The notes under the pieces are model-generated. The model did not search any database and was not told the DNA's origin. It was given only the letters and a program-made list of their open reading frames with translations. Source: Gluconobacter frateurii (lineage in GTDB: Bacteria; Pseudomonadota; Alphaproteobacteria; Acetobacterales; Acetobacteraceae). From it: a stretch of DNA of 64,000 nucleotides. The DNA is taken from the NCBI RefSeq assembly GCF_002723955.1, contig NZ_BEWN01000001.1:744001-808000 (forward strand). The letters are read 5' to 3'. Position numbers and translations under genes: made by a program. This document shows, one piece after another, positions 8,811 to 17,721 of this stretch (position 1 is the first letter of the stretch; every line of letters begins with the position of its first letter).

Positions 8811-9536
8811 ATGGTTCCGCCAGAACTTTACAAAACCGATCCAACAGGGGACCAGGTGGCGGACGATTTCATCACAGAGGTGAACGAGGAAATTCGGCTT
8901 CAGCGCTTAAGGGCAGCTGCACGTCGATGGGGTGCTGTTGTGGCAGGTGTCGTCGTCGTAGGCGCGATCGGCGGTGGCGTCTGGGAATGGCAGACTCATG
9001 CCCGCAAAGCGGCGCAGGGTGCGGCTTCCGCCCGGTATTTCACGGCACTCGAAACGCTGGCTGATCCCAAGCATGACAAGTCTGTCACGCAGCAGGCTGA
9101 GGCAACTTTCCAGGATCTGGCCGATCACGGTCCAGCAGGTGTGCGCTCCTATGCCGCGCTGCGTCTGGCTGACCTGAAGATGCAGGATCACGACACTGCC
9201 TCTGCACTGAAAGCCTGGAACAGCGTTGCGGCCGATTCTGTGGCTGAGCCTGCTCTGAAGGACATGGCGCGTTACATGGTCCTGAATGCCCAGACCAATA
9301 CGGCAGACCCAAAGACGGTGCGCCCCGGTTATGAAGGTCTTGCCCAGAATGGCGGGGCCTGGGGAGCACTGGCGCAGGAAGGTCTGGCCGGGCTGGATCT
9401 GCGATCGGGGGCAACCGCCGATCAGCAGAAAGAAGCTCAGCGCCTGCTGACGCAGATCAGTGGTAATGCCGCTGCACCTGAAGGGGTTCGTGCCCGTGCA
9501 CAGGCCCTGCTTGAAACCTTTGGAGACGCTGGTTAA
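8811..9536 (+). CDS. YfgM-like membrane-anchored TPR protein
   Basis: A 241-residue protein with a cytosolic N-terminal segment (about 1-38), one transmembrane helix (WGAVVAGVVVVGAIGGGVW, about residues 39-57) and a periplasmic helical-repeat region, the architecture of TPR_21/YfgM. In E. coli YfgM is an ancillary subunit of the SecYEG translocon with PpiD. The order yfgM-bamB-der is the same as in E. coli, which supports the assignment. I chose the ATG at 8811; an in-frame TTG at 8787 is less likely. Its stop overlaps the bamB start. Confidence 0.85.
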   Translation: MVPPELYKTDPTGDQVADDFITEVNEEIRLQRLRAAARRWGAVVAGVVVVGAIGGGVWEWQTHARKAAQGAASARYFTALETLADPKHDKSVTQQAEATFQDLADHGPAGVRSYAALRLADLKMQDHDTASALKAWNSVAADSVAEPALKDMARYMVLNAQTNTADPKTVRPGYEGLAQNGGAWGALAQEGLAGLDLRSGATADQQKEAQRLLTQISGNAAAPEGVRARAQALLETFGDAG

Positions 9537-10930
9537 TGCGCCGCCCTGACCGATCTTCCCCGACCGTGAACCGTCGCTCCCTCTTGCAGGTCGCCTGTTC
9601 CGGTGCTGCCTTGACCGCACTGGGTGGATGCAGCCTGTTCAATGACGATGAAAAGCCCATGCTGGCCGGTCATCGTGTTGACGTGCTTTCTACCGGTGCT
9701 GGCCTGACCGTTGATCCGGAAGATCATACGCCAATCACTCTCTCGGCCCCACAGGCCGTGACGGAATGGCTTCAGCCTGACCGCACGCCGGATCACATCT
9801 CGGTCAATGCGATTGGCAGCGGCGCAAATCTCAAATGGAGCCGTTCGATCGGTGCCGAGGTTAACCCGACGAGCTTCCTGTCCATGGTCGCCATCATGCC
9901 GAACAGCCGTGGTGCGATTCAGTCGCCGCCCGTGATCGGGAATGGCCGGATCTTCACAACAGATGCTCAGGGCGTAGTGAAGGCATGGACGTGGCCGGGT
10001 ATGAAGCAACTCTGGTCCCATCAGCCAGCTCCACGCAAGTCCCGGTCTACCAATATCGGTGGCGGTGTCGCCCTGGATGGTGACACGCTTTACATCGTAG
10101 ACGGTGTGGCCCAGGCGCTTGCCGTGGAGGCCGCGACTGGCAAGATTAAATGGACAGTCGATCTCGGCACCCCGGGCCGTTCTGCTCCAACTATCGCGGA
10201 CGGGCTGGTCGTTTTCGGAACGATTGACGAGCGTCTGTTTGCACTGGAGGCGGCGACAGGCCGTCAGGTCTGGACGTACCAGGCAACGGGTGCGGACACG
10301 GTGGTCTTTGGTCAGGCCGCACCTGCGATTGTTGACGGTGTGGTTCTGGCAGGTTTCGGCAGCGGTGATCTTGTCGCTCTGCGTGCAACGTCTGGTGAGA
10401 TGGTCTGGAGTGACAGTCTTGGCGGTGCCAATGGTATGGGCGCCATGCTGGATTTCTCGTGCATCCGTGGCGCGCCCGTTATCAAGGACGGCACGGCTTA
10501 CGCCATCTCCATGTCGCGCGTTCTCGTGGCCGTGGACATGCGTTCCGGTCGCCGTCTGTGGGAGCGTGAAGTCAGCGGGCAGACGCCTCTGACAATCTGT
10601 GGCGACTGGATGTTTGTCTTGTCGACGGATCAGCAGCTCGCCTGTCTGGATCGCTTGTCTGGCCACGTGCGCTGGATTACACAGCTGCGTCGCTTCCGCC
10701 GTCAGGAAGTGCAGAAGGATGCCGTCCAGTGGGTCGGTCCTCTTCTGGTGAACGGCAAGCTGCTCTGTTTCTCTACCCTGCCTCAGGAAGGCATGGTGAT
10801 TGTTGATGCCGTAACTGGCAAAATTGAATCGACCCGTAAAACCACGGCGCCATGCCAGGTTCAGCCAATCGTCTGTGACGGTCTGGTTCTGACACTGTCC
10901 CAGGATGCTGTTCTGCGGGCCTATGGCTGA
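9536..10930 (+). CDS. bamB: Outer membrane assembly lipoprotein BamB
   Basis: Lipoprotein subunit of the BAM complex that inserts beta-barrel proteins in the outer membrane. The 464-residue protein has a signal with RRSLLQV and a lipobox LGGC near residue 32. It is followed by PQQ-like beta-propeller blades recognisable by repeated G-x-hydrophobic-W segments (KAWTWPG, GKIKWTVDLG, GRQVWTYQ, GEMVWSDS, GRRLWERE, GHVRWITQ). The twin arginine before the hydrophobic stretch hints at possible Tat export. It overlaps the yfgM-like gene and is 4 bp from der. Confidence 0.93.
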   Translation: MRRPDRSSPTVNRRSLLQVACSGAALTALGGCSLFNDDEKPMLAGHRVDVLSTGAGLTVDPEDHTPITLSAPQAVTEWLQPDRTPDHISVNAIGSGANLKWSRSIGAEVNPTSFLSMVAIMPNSRGAIQSPPVIGNGRIFTTDAQGVVKAWTWPGMKQLWSHQPAPRKSRSTNIGGGVALDGDTLYIVDGVAQALAVEAATGKIKWTVDLGTPGRSAPTIADGLVVFGTIDERLFALEAATGRQVWTYQATGADTVVFGQAAPAIVDGVVLAGFGSGDLVALRATSGEMVWSDSLGGANGMGAMLDFSCIRGAPVIKDGTAYAISMSRVLVAVDMRSGRRLWEREVSGQTPLTICGDWMFVLSTDQQLACLDRLSGHVRWITQLRRFRRQEVQKDAVQWVGPLLVNGKLLCFSTLPQEGMVIVDAVTGKIESTRKTTAPCQVQPIVCDGLVLTLSQDAVLRAYG

Positions 10931-10934
10931 ATAA

Positions 10935-12326
10935 ATGACCTCTGAGAACCTGCCCATCGTAGTTATCGCCGGGCGCCCGAATGTCGGGAAATCCACTCTT
11001 TTCAACCGGCTTGTTGGGCGCCGTCAGGCGCTTGTCTCCGATCAGCCGGGCGTAACCCGCGACCGCAAGGAGGGCGAGGCCCTCATGCGCGGTCGTCGGA
11101 TCCGCATCATCGATACGGCCGGCCTTGAAGAAGCTGCCCCGGATACGCTGTTCGGCCGTATGCGGGCGTCTTCCGAATCCGCTGTGTCCATGGCGGATCT
11201 GGTTCTGTTCTGCATCGATGCACGTGCAGGCATTACGCCGACGGATGCTCATTTTGCCAACTGGCTGCGTCGTCAGAACCGGCCGGTCATGCTGATTGCG
11301 AACAAGGCAGAAGGCAAAGCCGGAACTGACGCGGCTTTGGAAGCCTATTCGCTTGGTCTTGGCACGCCGCTGGCCCTTTCGGCCGAGCATGGCGAAGGCA
11401 TCAGTGATCTTATGGGTGAGATCGTGGACCGCCTGCCACATGCACCGCGTGAGGTTCGTCACCGCCGCCGGGACGAAAAGCCTGAAGAGGGCGAAGAGCA
11501 GGAAGAACGTCCAGCGGGTCCGCTGCATCTTGCGATTGTCGGCCGTCCGAATGCCGGGAAATCAACGCTTTTGAACTGCCTGCTGGGCGAGGAGCGTATG
11601 ATTACCGGCCCGGAAGCCGGTCTGACTCGCGATTCCATCTCTGTTGACCTGCATGATGAGCATGGCCCGATCCGTCTCGTCGATACGGCAGGAATGCGTA
11701 AGCGTGCCCGCGTTGAGCAACACCTTGAGCGCATGTCCGTTTCTGCGTCCATTGAAGCGCTGAAGATGGCGGAAGTGGTCGTTTTGACAATTGATGCGAC
11801 GCTTGGTGTTCATGAGCAGGATCTGCAGATTGCCCGCCTGATTGAGAAAGAAGGCCGTGCCTGTGTTCTGGCGCTGAACAAGTGGGATGCTGTCGAAGAT
11901 CGCGTTGCGACCCGCAAAGCTATTTCCGACCGGATCGAGACGTCTCTCGCTCAGGTTCGTGGCATTCCGGTGGTAACGTTCTCCGCGCTGACGGGGGCAG
12001 GTGTTCATCGTCTGCTGCCAGCCGTGCGCAAGGCTTACGAAGTCTGGAATTCGCGCGTCACGACAGGTGAGCTGAACCGCTGGTTCGAAGAGATGCTGGA
12101 TCGCCATCAGCCGCCACTGGTGGATGGTCGCCGCCTCAAGCTGCGTTACATGACGCAGGTCAAGGCGCGTCCACCAACGTTCCTCCTGTTCGGAACACGA
12201 GCAGAGATGCTGCCGGATGCCTACAAGCGTTATCTGGTGAATGGGCTGCGAGAGACGTTCCACATGCCTGGTGTACCCATCCGTATCCAGTTGCGCGGCA
12301 CCAAGAATCCTTACGCGGATAAGTGA
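10935..12326 (+). CDS. der: Ribosome assembly GTPase Der (EngA)
   Basis: Essential GTPase for maturation of the 50S subunit. The 463 residues contain two G domains in tandem: the first with GRPNVGKST near residue 12, DTAGLEE and NKAEG; the second with GRPNAGKST near residue 203, DTAGMRK and NKWD. A KH-like C-terminal domain follows (about 370-463). A short acidic Glu-rich linker near residues 183-192 joins the G domains. The gene follows bamB by 4 bp, as in E. coli. Confidence 0.97.
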   Translation: MTSENLPIVVIAGRPNVGKSTLFNRLVGRRQALVSDQPGVTRDRKEGEALMRGRRIRIIDTAGLEEAAPDTLFGRMRASSESAVSMADLVLFCIDARAGITPTDAHFANWLRRQNRPVMLIANKAEGKAGTDAALEAYSLGLGTPLALSAEHGEGISDLMGEIVDRLPHAPREVRHRRRDEKPEEGEEQEERPAGPLHLAIVGRPNAGKSTLLNCLLGEERMITGPEAGLTRDSISVDLHDEHGPIRLVDTAGMRKRARVEQHLERMSVSASIEALKMAEVVVLTIDATLGVHEQDLQIARLIEKEGRACVLALNKWDAVEDRVATRKAISDRIETSLAQVRGIPVVTFSALTGAGVHRLLPAVRKAYEVWNSRVTTGELNRWFEEMLDRHQPPLVDGRRLKLRYMTQVKARPPTFLLFGTRAEMLPDAYKRYLVNGLRETFHMPGVPIRIQLRGTKNPYADK

Positions 12327-12334
12327 TTCTCGTT

Positions 12335-12371
12335 TCTGTTCCGTTATGCATCGTACGCATACCGGAACAGA
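12335..12371. repeat. Long imperfect inverted repeat downstream of der
   Basis: Two 15-base arms (12335-12349 and 12357-12371) pair with one mismatch around a 7-base loop. No T-run follows on either strand, so a classical intrinsic terminator is not shown. It could end der transcription or be an operator for the sugar transporter gene at 12509. Confidence 0.6.
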
Positions 12372-12508
12372 ATGACGAAACTGGACTATAAAACTCCCTG
12401 TTTTCGTATATCTAATCCCTCTCCACAGACTGGCGATGGTTGGTGTTCGGCCTTAGAAAGGCTGCCAGCCATCAGTCAGGCCTGAGTTAAGGATGAGGAA
12501 TAGGAATT

Positions 12509-13921
12509 ATGGTCGGGATTGCTGCGGTTCGCAGTGAGGACGTTTCAGGGGAGCCTCAACGCAGCACGGCACGCGCCACGGCGCTGGGGATCATGGCAGC
12601 ACTTGCCGGCCTGATGTTTGGCCTTGATACGGGCGTCGTCGCAGGCGCATTGCCCTTTATCGCTACAGATTTTCATGCCAGCGATGCTTTGCAGGGGTGG
12701 ATCGTCTCCTCCATGATGGCGGGTGCCGCGTTTGGCTCCCTCATTGCCGGTCGCGTTTCCAGTAAATATGGCCGCACAGGCGCCATGCTTTTGGCAGCAA
12801 TCCTTTTCCTGCTTGGAACCCTGCTCTGTGCCCTTGCGCCGTCTCCGGCGGTTCTGATTATCGGGCGTGTTTTTCTCGGGCTAGCTGTCGGCCTCGCAGC
12901 ATTCGCAGCCCCTCTCTATATTTCCGAAATCACTGTCGAATCCGCTCGCGGGTCCATGATTTCCTTCTATCAGCTCATGGTCACGCTCGGCATTTTCCTG
13001 GCCTTCGTGTCGGATAGCCTTTTAGCCAACGGCCATCACTGGCGCTGGATGCTCGGGATCATGGCCGTCCCAGCGACGCTGTTTCTGGGTATCGTTCTGA
13101 TTCTCCCGCACAGTCCACGCTGGCTTATGATGCAGGGGCGCAAGGACCACGCGCGTCGCGTGCTCAACAGTCTGCGTTCTGACGAAGAAGTGGCTGAAGC
13201 GGAGCTGGCCGATATTCAGGCGCGTCTGCACAAAAGCAGTGATGCCGGGTTTGGTCTGTTCCGCAGCAACCCCAATTTCCGCCGTTCTGTCTATCTGGGC
13301 ATGCTTCTTCAGGTCATGCAGCAGCTGACCGGCATCAATGCTTTGCTGTACTACGCGCCGCGCGTGTTTCAGGCCGCTCATTTCGGCGTCAATGCCTCTA
13401 TATGGGCTACAACGCTTGTCGGTCTGACGAACATGATTCTGACGGGCGTTGCCATTGCCTGCGTGGACAAGTGGGGGCGTCGCCCGCTTCTCATCCTGAG
13501 TTGCGTTATTGCTGGTGCCGCGCTGCTGGGCGTAGGCGTCCTGCTGGAAGTCGGTGCTTCGAGTTTTGAGGCACAGATTGCCCTGTGCGGGTTTGTCCTG
13601 CTGTTCGTTGCCGGATTCGCAATCGGTGAAGGGCCGTTGGTCTGGACCCTGTGTTCTGAAGTTCAGCCAACGCGGGGACGTGATTTTGGAATCGGCTGCT
13701 CTACTGTCACAAACTGGGGCGCAAACTGGGCAATTTCCAAGACTTTCCCGATGATCATGGTGGCAATGGGAGCAGCATCCACCTTCATTATGTTTGCTGC
13801 GTTCAATGGACTTTTCGTGCTTGTCACGCTCATGATGGTTCCGGAAACGAAAGGTGTCTCCCTTGAGACACTGGAAGCCAATCTTTTTGCCGGTAAGAAA
13901 CTGAAGGATCTGGGACGTTAA
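12509..13921 (+). CDS. MFS sugar:proton symporter
   Basis: A 470-residue twelve-helix transporter of the sugar porter family (GalP/XylE/AraE-like). Diagnostic segments are GLDTGVVAGALPF in helix 1, the RVSSKYGRTGA loop 2-3 motif, PHSPRWLMMQGR after helix 6, QQLTGINALLYYAP in helix 7 and PETKGVSLE after helix 12. It would import a monosaccharide or polyol with protons; the exact sugar is not readable. The ATG at 12509 is preceded by GAGGAA. A second transporter gene starts 5 bp after its stop. Confidence 0.92.
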   Translation: MVGIAAVRSEDVSGEPQRSTARATALGIMAALAGLMFGLDTGVVAGALPFIATDFHASDALQGWIVSSMMAGAAFGSLIAGRVSSKYGRTGAMLLAAILFLLGTLLCALAPSPAVLIIGRVFLGLAVGLAAFAAPLYISEITVESARGSMISFYQLMVTLGIFLAFVSDSLLANGHHWRWMLGIMAVPATLFLGIVLILPHSPRWLMMQGRKDHARRVLNSLRSDEEVAEAELADIQARLHKSSDAGFGLFRSNPNFRRSVYLGMLLQVMQQLTGINALLYYAPRVFQAAHFGVNASIWATTLVGLTNMILTGVAIACVDKWGRRPLLILSCVIAGAALLGVGVLLEVGASSFEAQIALCGFVLLFVAGFAIGEGPLVWTLCSEVQPTRGRDFGIGCSTVTNWGANWAISKTFPMIMVAMGAASTFIMFAAFNGLFVLVTLMMVPETKGVSLETLEANLFAGKKLKDLGR

Positions 13922-13926
13922 TCGTG

Positions 13927-15315
13927 ATGAAAGCCGCTACGGCTGGAGAGAGTGATCTCGCCTCCGATCCACAACGACACGCTGGGCTTTACGGAGCCCA
14001 GCGTGTCAAAGCCATGTCAGCCGTTCTTCTTGGGCTGCTTCTTTCCGTTCTGGATTACGCCATTGCAAACGTGGCGCTTCCCTCCATCGCCCATGATCTG
14101 AATGCTCCGTCTTCACGGGCAATCTGGGTGGTGAATGCTTATCAGCTGGCAAATCTGTCCTGCCTGCTGCCTCTGGCCTCCTTTGGAGCGAGGGTGGGTT
14201 TTGCCCGCATGAGCCAGATCGGTATCTTCCTGTTCCTCATCACCTCCGTTGGCTGCGCCCTTTCCCAGAACCTGCTGGAATTGACGCTGGCCCGCGCGCT
14301 TCAGGGTGTCGGGGGTGCCTGCATCATGAGCGTGAATATCGCGCTTGTACGGTTCATTTATCCGCATGCAGAGCTTGGTAAGGGCATCGCCCTGAACGGC
14401 CTGTTCGTTGGTATCGGCGTGGCTCTTGGACCAACGATTGGGTCTATCGTCCTTTCCGTTGCAACGTGGCCGTGGATTTTCTGGATCAATCTGCCTTTGG
14501 CTCTTGCAGCCCTCGCCATGGCGCATTTTGCTTTGCCGCAGACGCCTCGAAGCGAAATGCAGGCTGATATTCCCGGTTCAATTCTGACCGTGGCCTCTTT
14601 CGCGCTGCTTGGCATCGGTCTCGATGGTCTGATGCATGGCGATTTTCTACCCGGATCGTTGCTGACAGGCGCTGGTCTGATCTGCTGGTGGCTTCTGCTC
14701 CGGTATCAGAAGGGGCGCCGGGAGCCGATTGTTCCCGTGGATCTTCTGGCGCGGCGTCCGTTCCTGCTGGCCTGCTTGGTGGGTTTTCTCGGCTTTGTGG
14801 CATCCAACCTTTATATTGTCGCTATGCCCTTCACCTTGGCGTCAGCCTTTCATCGTGGCGATTCCACAATCGGTCTTCTGATTGCGCCCTGGGCCGTTGG
14901 GGTGGCAGTGATGTCGTTTGTGGTCGGGAAAATGGCTGACCGCTTTCCGGCGTCCGTCCTGTCTTCTTTGGGACTGCTGCTGACAGCATTCGGTTTTCTG
15001 CTGCTCTGGCTGCTTCCTCTGGATGCAAGCAACGCCGCGATTGCATGGCGCACTCTGCTGGCCGGGTGTGGCTTCGGGCTTTTCCAGCCTCCCAACAACC
15101 GTGCTATCATGGTGTCTGCCCCAGCAGGACGGGAAGGCGGGGCCAGCGGCATGCTCTCAGTCGCGCGGCTTGGCGGTCAGACGACGGGCGCTCTGCTCGT
15201 GGCCGCTCTTTTCACGATCTTTCCCCATCCAGCCTTTATCTGCCTTGGTGGGGCGATGATCGCTGCACTGACCGGGTCCGCGATCAGTCTTGGGCGGAAA
15301 TACCTCGCAGACTGA
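13927..15315 (+). CDS. MFS efflux transporter, DHA2 (14-helix) type
   Basis: A 462-residue integral membrane protein with many hydrophobic helices. The first helix motif LDYAIANVALPSIAHDL and the LARALQGVGGACIMSV segment (motif C region) are typical of EmrB/QacA-like drug or metabolite exporters. A GTG at 13924 is an alternative start. It is probably co-transcribed with the sugar transporter. Its last 32 bp overlap the 3' end of the convergent methyltransferase gene, and both stop codons lie in an inverted repeat. Confidence 0.88.
   Translation: MKAATAGESDLASDPQRHAGLYGAQRVKAMSAVLLGLLLSVLDYAIANVALPSIAHDLNAPSSRAIWVVNAYQLANLSCLLPLASFGARVGFARMSQIGIFLFLITSVGCALSQNLLELTLARALQGVGGACIMSVNIALVRFIYPHAELGKGIALNGLFVGIGVALGPTIGSIVLSVATWPWIFWINLPLALAALAMAHFALPQTPRSEMQADIPGSILTVASFALLGIGLDGLMHGDFLPGSLLTGAGLICWWLLLRYQKGRREPIVPVDLLARRPFLLACLVGFLGFVASNLYIVAMPFTLASAFHRGDSTIGLLIAPWAVGVAVMSFVVGKMADRFPASVLSSLGLLLTAFGFLLLWLLPLDASNAAIAWRTLLAGCGFGLFQPPNNRAIMVSAPAGREGGASGMLSVARLGGQTTGALLVAALFTIFPHPAFICLGGAMIAALTGSAISLGRKYLAD
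15284..15315. repeat. Inverted repeat bounded by two convergent stop codons
   Basis: Seven-base perfect arms (15284-15290 and 15309-15315) begin and end exactly with the stop codons of the minus-strand methyltransferase and the plus-strand transporter. The loop is 18 bases. It may act as a weak bidirectional end signal. Confidence 0.5.
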
Positions 15316-15961
15316 ACAGCGTGGTTGTTCGCTGGTCGGTGCTTTCAAGTTCCTGGGTGGTCTGGACGTTCTGTTGAATCAGAATGTCCAGATCCAGTTT
15401 GGGCGCATAGTGCCGTCCCGGATCACAGAGCCAGACTTCGCAATATTGAGCGCACTCCAGCAGCCACGGCATAATCCGGGCGGCCATAGCCTCATTGTAA
15501 CAGACATCCCCGATAACCAGCAGATCACAGTCAGGCTTTGAGCCGACGAGATCGCCTGTACGAAGCGCCACCGTAACTGCGTTGAGTGTGGCGTTCAGGG
15601 CTGTGACTTCCAGAGCCATCGGATCGATATCGTTGGCTTCTGCGACCGAAGCTCCGGCTTTTGCCGCAGCAATGGCTGCCAGACCGCACCCGCAGGCGAC
15701 GTCCAGAACCCGCTTGCCGCGGACACGTTCGGGATTATCCAGAATATACCGTGCAATAAGCTGGCTGCCAGGCCATGCAAAAGCCCAGAAGGGAGGCTCG
15801 ATGCCATGCGCTTCGAGAAACGCTTCGCTGGCTTGCCAGATCGGCGTGATGTCTGTTGCCAGATGCAGGGCGATTTCCGGAACAAGTCCGGCACTTTCGA
15901 CTGCCGTGTTGTCGCGGATGAATGCCGCTGGGTCCTGCAGTCTGACTGACATGATGTTCAA
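15284..15961 (-). CDS. Class I SAM-dependent methyltransferase (ETFB-lysine/Nnt1-like)
   Basis: A 225-residue methyltransferase. The SAM-binding loop VLDVACGCGLAAIAAAK lies near residue 85, followed by ANDIDPMALEVTALNA, and DLLVIGDVCYNEAMA near residue 147. The N-terminal FWAFAWPGSQLIARYIL is typical of the family that includes METTL20-like electron-transfer-flavoprotein lysine methyltransferases and Nnt1-type proteins, so the substrate is probably a protein lysine. The ATG at 15961 overlaps the ubiA stop (ATGA). An in-frame ATG at 15952 is an alternative. Confidence 0.82.
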   Translation of the reverse strand: MNIMSVRLQDPAAFIRDNTAVESAGLVPEIALHLATDITPIWQASEAFLEAHGIEPPFWAFAWPGSQLIARYILDNPERVRGKRVLDVACGCGLAAIAAAKAGASVAEANDIDPMALEVTALNATLNAVTVALRTGDLVGSKPDCDLLVIGDVCYNEAMAARIMPWLLECAQYCEVWLCDPGRHYAPKLDLDILIQQNVQTTQELESTDQRTTTLFSLRGISAQD

Positions 15962-16872
15962 AGTCTTCCGCAGATAAAGGCAATAGCCAGAAGGAAACCG
16001 ATCGGAACGTTCTGCTTGAACTGACGCAGGCAGTTCGGCGCGTCGTATGGATCAAGGGTGCGAGCCTGCTGAAGAAGAAGCAGACCTGCCATCGCGAAGA
16101 ACAACCAGAAGCCGAGATGGAGATGGGCATGAATAGCGACCAGCCCCAGAGCCAGCAGCATCAGACTATAACAGGTTGCGATGAAGGGTTTGGCACGCTT
16201 TTCCATGAGGCGGGACGTGGAGCGCACGCCGATGCGCGCGTCATCATCCATATCCTGAAAGCCGTAAATGGTATCGAAGCCGAGCTGCCAGAGAATGACG
16301 GCGCCATAGAGCAGGGCTCCGTTTCCATCGAGGCGTCCGCCAGCCGCAGCGTAGCCCATCGGTGCACCGAAGCCGAAGGTGAATCCCATGACCAACTGAG
16401 GCCACCATGTGACGCGCTTCGCGGCGGGATACAGGGCCACAAGAACCAACGCAAAAGGGGCCAAAATCCAGCAGGCCACGGGTAGGCACAGCAAAACACA
16501 CAGGCCACAGAAGAGCAGGGCAGCGAGCAGCTTGAGCCCCTGCTTCAGGGAAAGCGCACCGCTGGCCAGTGGTCGGCCAGCGGTCCGGGCGACCTTGGCA
16601 TCAATATCGCGGTCCCAGATGTCGTTCACCACGCATCCGGCAGATCGCATGACGAGGGAGCCGAATGCGAAGAGTGCCGTGTAAAGGACGCGGAGTCCGA
16701 GTGATGCATACGGTGCAAGGAAAAGTCCCCACACGCCCGGGAGGAAGAGCAGCCACGTTCCGACCGGGCGATCCAGCCGGGCCAGAAGCGCGTAGGACCG
16801 CCAGGGCTCAGGCAGGCGGCCGGTCCAGCCTGTCAGGCTGATATCGGTATGGGGGCGGGTTTCACTCATCAA
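15958..16872 (-). CDS. ubiA: 4-hydroxybenzoate polyprenyltransferase
   Basis: Membrane enzyme that prenylates 4-hydroxybenzoate in ubiquinone synthesis. The 304-residue protein has about eight hydrophobic helices and both Asp-rich prenyl diphosphate motifs: NDIWDRDID near residue 83 and DMDDDARIGVRST near residue 207. The N-terminal LARLDRPVGTWLLFLPGVWG is the typical UbiA start. It is divergent from rsmE with 33 bp between starts. A polyprenyl diphosphate synthase that could supply the side chain is at 38821. Confidence 0.95.
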   Translation of the reverse strand: MMSETRPHTDISLTGWTGRLPEPWRSYALLARLDRPVGTWLLFLPGVWGLFLAPYASLGLRVLYTALFAFGSLVMRSAGCVVNDIWDRDIDAKVARTAGRPLASGALSLKQGLKLLAALLFCGLCVLLCLPVACWILAPFALVLVALYPAAKRVTWWPQLVMGFTFGFGAPMGYAAAGGRLDGNGALLYGAVILWQLGFDTIYGFQDMDDDARIGVRSTSRLMEKRAKPFIATCYSLMLLALGLVAIHAHLHLGFWLFFAMAGLLLLQQARTLDPYDAPNCLRQFKQNVPIGFLLAIAFICGRL

Positions 16873-16905
16873 AGCCCCTGATGCGGGGCAGAGGCGCTTC
16901 CGTCA

Positions 16906-17646
16906 ATGGCTGTTGCGCGCTATCCGGGAAGGATGAGCCGATCTGATCCCCGTCTTTATCTTGAAGTGCCGGATGTTACTTTCTCTGAAGGGCTTGAACT
17001 TCCGCTCCCCGCCGGTCAGGCCCATTATCTGGGCAATGTCATGCGACAAGGGCCGGGAGACGCCGTTCGCGTCTTCAATGCGCGGGACGGGGAATGGGCC
17101 GCGACGATCCAGACCCTACGGAAAGACCGCGGGACAATCGTTTTCGGAACAATGGAGCGTCCTCCCCAGGCGACGGAGGGGGTAGAGCTTCTGTTTGCGC
17201 CGCTGAAACGCGATGCGACCGAGCTCGTCATCCGCATGGGAACCGAACTGGGTGTGACCTGCTTCAGGCCTGTCATTACAGAGCGGACGAATACGCATCG
17301 GCTGAATCTGGAACGTCTCGCCCTCATCGCATCTGAAGCTGCCGAGCAATGTGAGCGACTTGATATTCCTGAGATCCTTCCGCTGGAATCGTTGAAAACC
17401 GTCCTATCCACCTGGCCGGACGACAAGCCGCTTTTCGCTGCGCTGGAACGTCGTCCCGGTGAGGATGGCCCTATGAAGGCTGCGGCGCTGCTGATCGGGC
17501 CGGAGGGGGGATTTTCAGATGCTGAAGTGGCTCTGCTGCAGCGTCACTCCGCTGTGCATGCCCTTACACTGGGGCCGCTGGTTCTACGGGCTGAGACGGC
17601 TGTCTGTGCTGGGCTGGCCCGTCTGGCACTCAGACGTGGCGCCTGA
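16906..17646 (+). CDS. rsmE: 16S rRNA (uracil1498-N3)-methyltransferase
   Basis: Methylates U1498 of 16S rRNA. The SPOUT knot at the C-terminus is clear: LLIGPEGGFSDAEVALL near residue 195 and LTLGPLVLRAETA near residue 222. The N-terminal PUA-like part has FNARDGEWAA. The start is uncertain: ATG 16906 has a GAGG 11 bp upstream, while ATG 16933 begins directly after GGGAAGG, which is too close for normal spacing. Homologues usually start a few residues before the RLYLE segment, which would favour 16933. Confidence 0.93.
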   Translation: MAVARYPGRMSRSDPRLYLEVPDVTFSEGLELPLPAGQAHYLGNVMRQGPGDAVRVFNARDGEWAATIQTLRKDRGTIVFGTMERPPQATEGVELLFAPLKRDATELVIRMGTELGVTCFRPVITERTNTHRLNLERLALIASEAAEQCERLDIPEILPLESLKTVLSTWPDDKPLFAALERRPGEDGPMKAAALLIGPEGGFSDAEVALLQRHSAVHALTLGPLVLRAETAVCAGLARLALRRGA

Positions 17647-17721
17647 GGGTGACAGGACCGTCTGAACTGCTACAAGTTCAATCAATATCGAACAACGATT
17701 TCAAACCGAGGCAAAACCGCC

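Noticed and set aside
9533-11005. Long minus-strand frame of 490 codons opposite bamB
   Set aside because: It is the antisense shadow of bamB, which has clear propeller repeats and a lipobox; the frame shows no domain or ribosome site.
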